From an uncultured Campylobacter sp. (GTDB taxonomy: Bacteria > Campylobacterota > Campylobacteria > Campylobacterales > Campylobacteraceae), in contig NZ_CALLWC010000054.1 of assembly GCF_938015785.1 (NCBI RefSeq), positions 1 to 64,000 on the forward strand: 64,000 nucleotides of DNA, in the 5' to 3' direction. A program made the position numbers and the translations under genes. This document shows, one piece after another, positions 62,348-64,000 of the stretch. The notes under the pieces were generated by a model. That model worked only from the letters and a program-made list of their open reading frames with translations. It had not been told where the DNA came from and did no database searches. Numbering within the stretch: position 1 is the first letter of the stretch; every line of letters begins with the position of its first letter.

Positions 62348-63304
62348 TTACTTCTCTTTGCGGCTTAAAATTTTAGAAATTTTTGCAGCGTCGTAAGTTT
62401 TTGCCTGCACTTTTAGAAACTCGCAAAGCCCCTTCTGCTTGCAAAGGCCGCGAGAGAGCAAAAACTCCGCCGTCATCTCGTCATCCAGCACCACAGCTAC
62501 TTTGATAAGCGTTTCGATCTCCTTTTTATCGATGCTTGCAAAGCTTTGGAATTTTAAAATTTCGTCCAAATAGCATAATCTCCCATCGCGGAATTCTTTA
62601 AATTTGGTGCCCGCGGCAAACTCCCTCGCAGCAAGCGGCAGCGCCTCTTTATATCCGAGAATGGAAACGTTATTGTCGCTTAAAAATATTAATTCGCTGC
62701 CCGCAACCGAGCCGACCACATCTTTCGTATCTCGCGCGCCGTTTGCAATCAAAAACTTAAATGCCTCGAAATTATCGTTTGCCGCGGCATCTCGCAGCAG
62801 CCCGCTAGCCTTGACGTCCGCGCCGTTTCGCACCAAAAGCTCTAAAAGCCGCATCGCATCGGCTTTATCAAAATGGTAAAGCTTCGCTATCTCGCTGCTA
62901 AATTTCGAGCCGAAAAAGATCGCGAGCTTTAGCGGCGAGAAATAACCGCCGTCTCCGCCGTAATTGAGATTTGGTTTAAATTTAAGGATTTTTTCTATCC
63001 GCTCGAAGTCAAATTTTGAATTTCGCAGCACCTTTGGATTAAAAATGAAAGCGGTGAAAATTCTATCTTTAAACTCCCCGAAATCCTCGTCGATCCTGCC
63101 CCTGTTTTGCGCCGCGAATTCTAAAAGCGCATCCAACCCCGCATCTATCTGCGCATCACTAGCATTTTCATCGTAAAAAATTTCAAAATTTGGCTGCGGT
63201 AAATTTGACGCCACCTGCTGCGTAGTAGAAGCCGCCGCATCCTCTTTAGCGGCGCCGAAAGCGCAGCCCGCAAGTAAAAGCCACAAAAAGATAAAATTTT
63301 TCAT
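62348..63304 (-). CDS. Ankyrin-repeat lipoprotein
   Basis: 318 residues: signal peptide with lipobox LLAGC (Cys14), then ankyrin-type helical pairs such as RLLELLVRNGADVKASGLLRDAA and EAFKFLIANGARD. A periplasmic or surface adaptor, role unknown. The call is based on the repeat pattern only. Confidence 0.65.
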   Translation of the reverse strand: MKNFIFLWLLLAGCAFGAAKEDAAASTTQQVASNLPQPNFEIFYDENASDAQIDAGLDALLEFAAQNRGRIDEDFGEFKDRIFTAFIFNPKVLRNSKFDFERIEKILKFKPNLNYGGDGGYFSPLKLAIFFGSKFSSEIAKLYHFDKADAMRLLELLVRNGADVKASGLLRDAAANDNFEAFKFLIANGARDTKDVVGSVAGSELIFLSDNNVSILGYKEALPLAAREFAAGTKFKEFRDGRLCYLDEILKFQSFASIDKKEIETLIKVAVVLDDEMTAEFLLSRGLCKQKGLCEFLKVQAKTYDAAKISKILSRKEK

Positions 63305-63474
63305 ATCGTCCTTTCCATAAATTTTGCCCGATTATATCAAATCTAAGGCTAAATTTAACGGCGCCTTGAAATTTCATAAAAAGCAAATGACAAATAAATT
63401 TAGCCTAAAAAAGCGCCTTTTGATCTTAATTTCGCTAGAATTAGCCATAAATAACCTAAACAAAGGAGCAGCAA

Positions 63475-64000
63475 ATGAAACTACTTTTTACTTTGATCTT
63501 GCTTTGTGCGGGGCTTTTTGCAAACACGCTGCAAGAGATCAGAAATAGCGGCGTCATTAGAGTAGGCGTCAGAGATGGCAGACCGCCTTTTAGCGAGATT
63601 AGCGGTGGTAAATTTGAAGGCTTTGAGATCGAGCTTGCCAATGCGATCGCAAAGGCGATTTTCGGTGCCAAACAAGGCGAAGTGCAGTTCGTCTCTCTAA
63701 GCGCCGCCGATCGCGTCTCGTATCTAGTCAATAATAAAGTCGATATAGTTGCAGCTACCTTCGTCATCGATTCGGCGCGCAAAAATCATGTAGACTTCTC
63801 GATGCCGTATTTTTCGACCAATCTCGGCGTGCTAACTCGCAAAGCGGACGCCATCAAAGATATATCGCGTTTGCGCGATATGAGGCTCATAACCGAAGAG
63901 GGCACGACCGTAGATAATTACCTCAAAAAAGAGAAATTTAGCAACGTAAGCTACTGCAAAAGCACAAGCGAATGCTACGCGATGATCCGTGACGGCAAAG
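63475..64000 (+). CDS. Periplasmic amino-acid-binding protein (partial)
   Basis: The window ends inside this gene after 175 residues. Signal peptide MKLLFTLILLCAGLFA, then the SBP_bac_3 pattern: SGVIRVGVRDGRPPFSEI, NNKVDIVAATFVIDSARK, VDFSMPYFSTNLGVL. It is a polar amino acid importer component, distinct from cjaA and not a lipoprotein. AAAGGAG before the ATG. Permeases would lie beyond the window. Confidence 0.88.
   Translation, partial: MKLLFTLILLCAGLFANTLQEIRNSGVIRVGVRDGRPPFSEISGGKFEGFEIELANAIAKAIFGAKQGEVQFVSLSAADRVSYLVNNKVDIVAATFVIDSARKNHVDFSMPYFSTNLGVLTRKADAIKDISRLRDMRLITEEGTTVDNYLKKEKFSNVSYCKSTSECYAMIRDGK

Overview
The window reads as the chromosome of a Campylobacter of moderate GC content, most like the oral group (C. 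gracilis, C. rectus, C. showae); I cannot fix the species. The evidence is a CjaA-type cysteine-binding lipoprotein, the moaC / DUF493 / coiled-coil order known from C. jejuni, the rsmA-rnj pair with rlmN close by, RNase J, major-porin and TorA-plus-monoheme-cytochrome families, and the frequent word RAATTY (AAATTT, GAATTT, AAATTC, GAATTC), which in C. jejuni is the site of the competence methyltransferase CtsM. It also carries a recently acquired segment of Firmicutes type.

Region 1 (1-5.8 kb) is a mobile resistance segment. It holds a ribosomal-protection tetracycline resistance gene best matched to tet(32) with its own attenuation leader, a frameshifted XRE regulator downstream of it, a truncated kinase remnant upstream of it, and then a MobV relaxase with hairpins that could belong to an oriT. 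Region 2 (5.8-11.8 kb) is a respiratory locus: a pentaheme cytochrome, a Tat-exported flavoprotein reductase and a porin on the minus strand, divergent from a response regulator / sensor kinase pair. A tRNA-Met follows.

Region 3 (12.2-26 kb) is housekeeping: lemA; the operon kdsD-rluB-ybaK; rsmA-rnj; hisF; a nucleosidase-like gene with rlmN; a DUF6985 gene with an amber stop; an RluA-type pseudouridine synthase; and purB. Region 4 (26-37 kb) is transport and sulfur metabolism: a small outer-membrane barrel, a DASS carboxylate transporter, a four-gene ABC importer ending in cjaA, DUF3137, and a DUF3737-patB pair. Region 5 (37-47.5 kb) holds YegP, a small EF-hand protein, a candidate small RNA, moaC-DUF493-coiled coil, an M48 protease, a CorC/HlyC-type protein, an NSS transporter and a RelB/YoeB toxin-antitoxin pair. 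Region 6 (48-64 kb) holds two related molybdenum reductase modules, each with a monoheme cytochrome. One has a DsbB-like protein at its head and the other a divergent Crp/Fnr regulator. HutX, two DUF805 paralogues, a TM2 protein, Tpx, an ankyrin lipoprotein and the start of another amino-acid-binding protein lie around them.

The most striking signal is RAATTY. By eye there are 29 sites in the 1.1 kb gap at 41274-42385, where base composition predicts about two. The foreign tet segment (1-3240) has 5, which is the chance level. The same words fill in-frame low-complexity insertions in HisF and in a TM2 protein, so the expansion appears to reach into coding sequence. The simplest reading is a proliferated DNA-uptake or self-recognition word.
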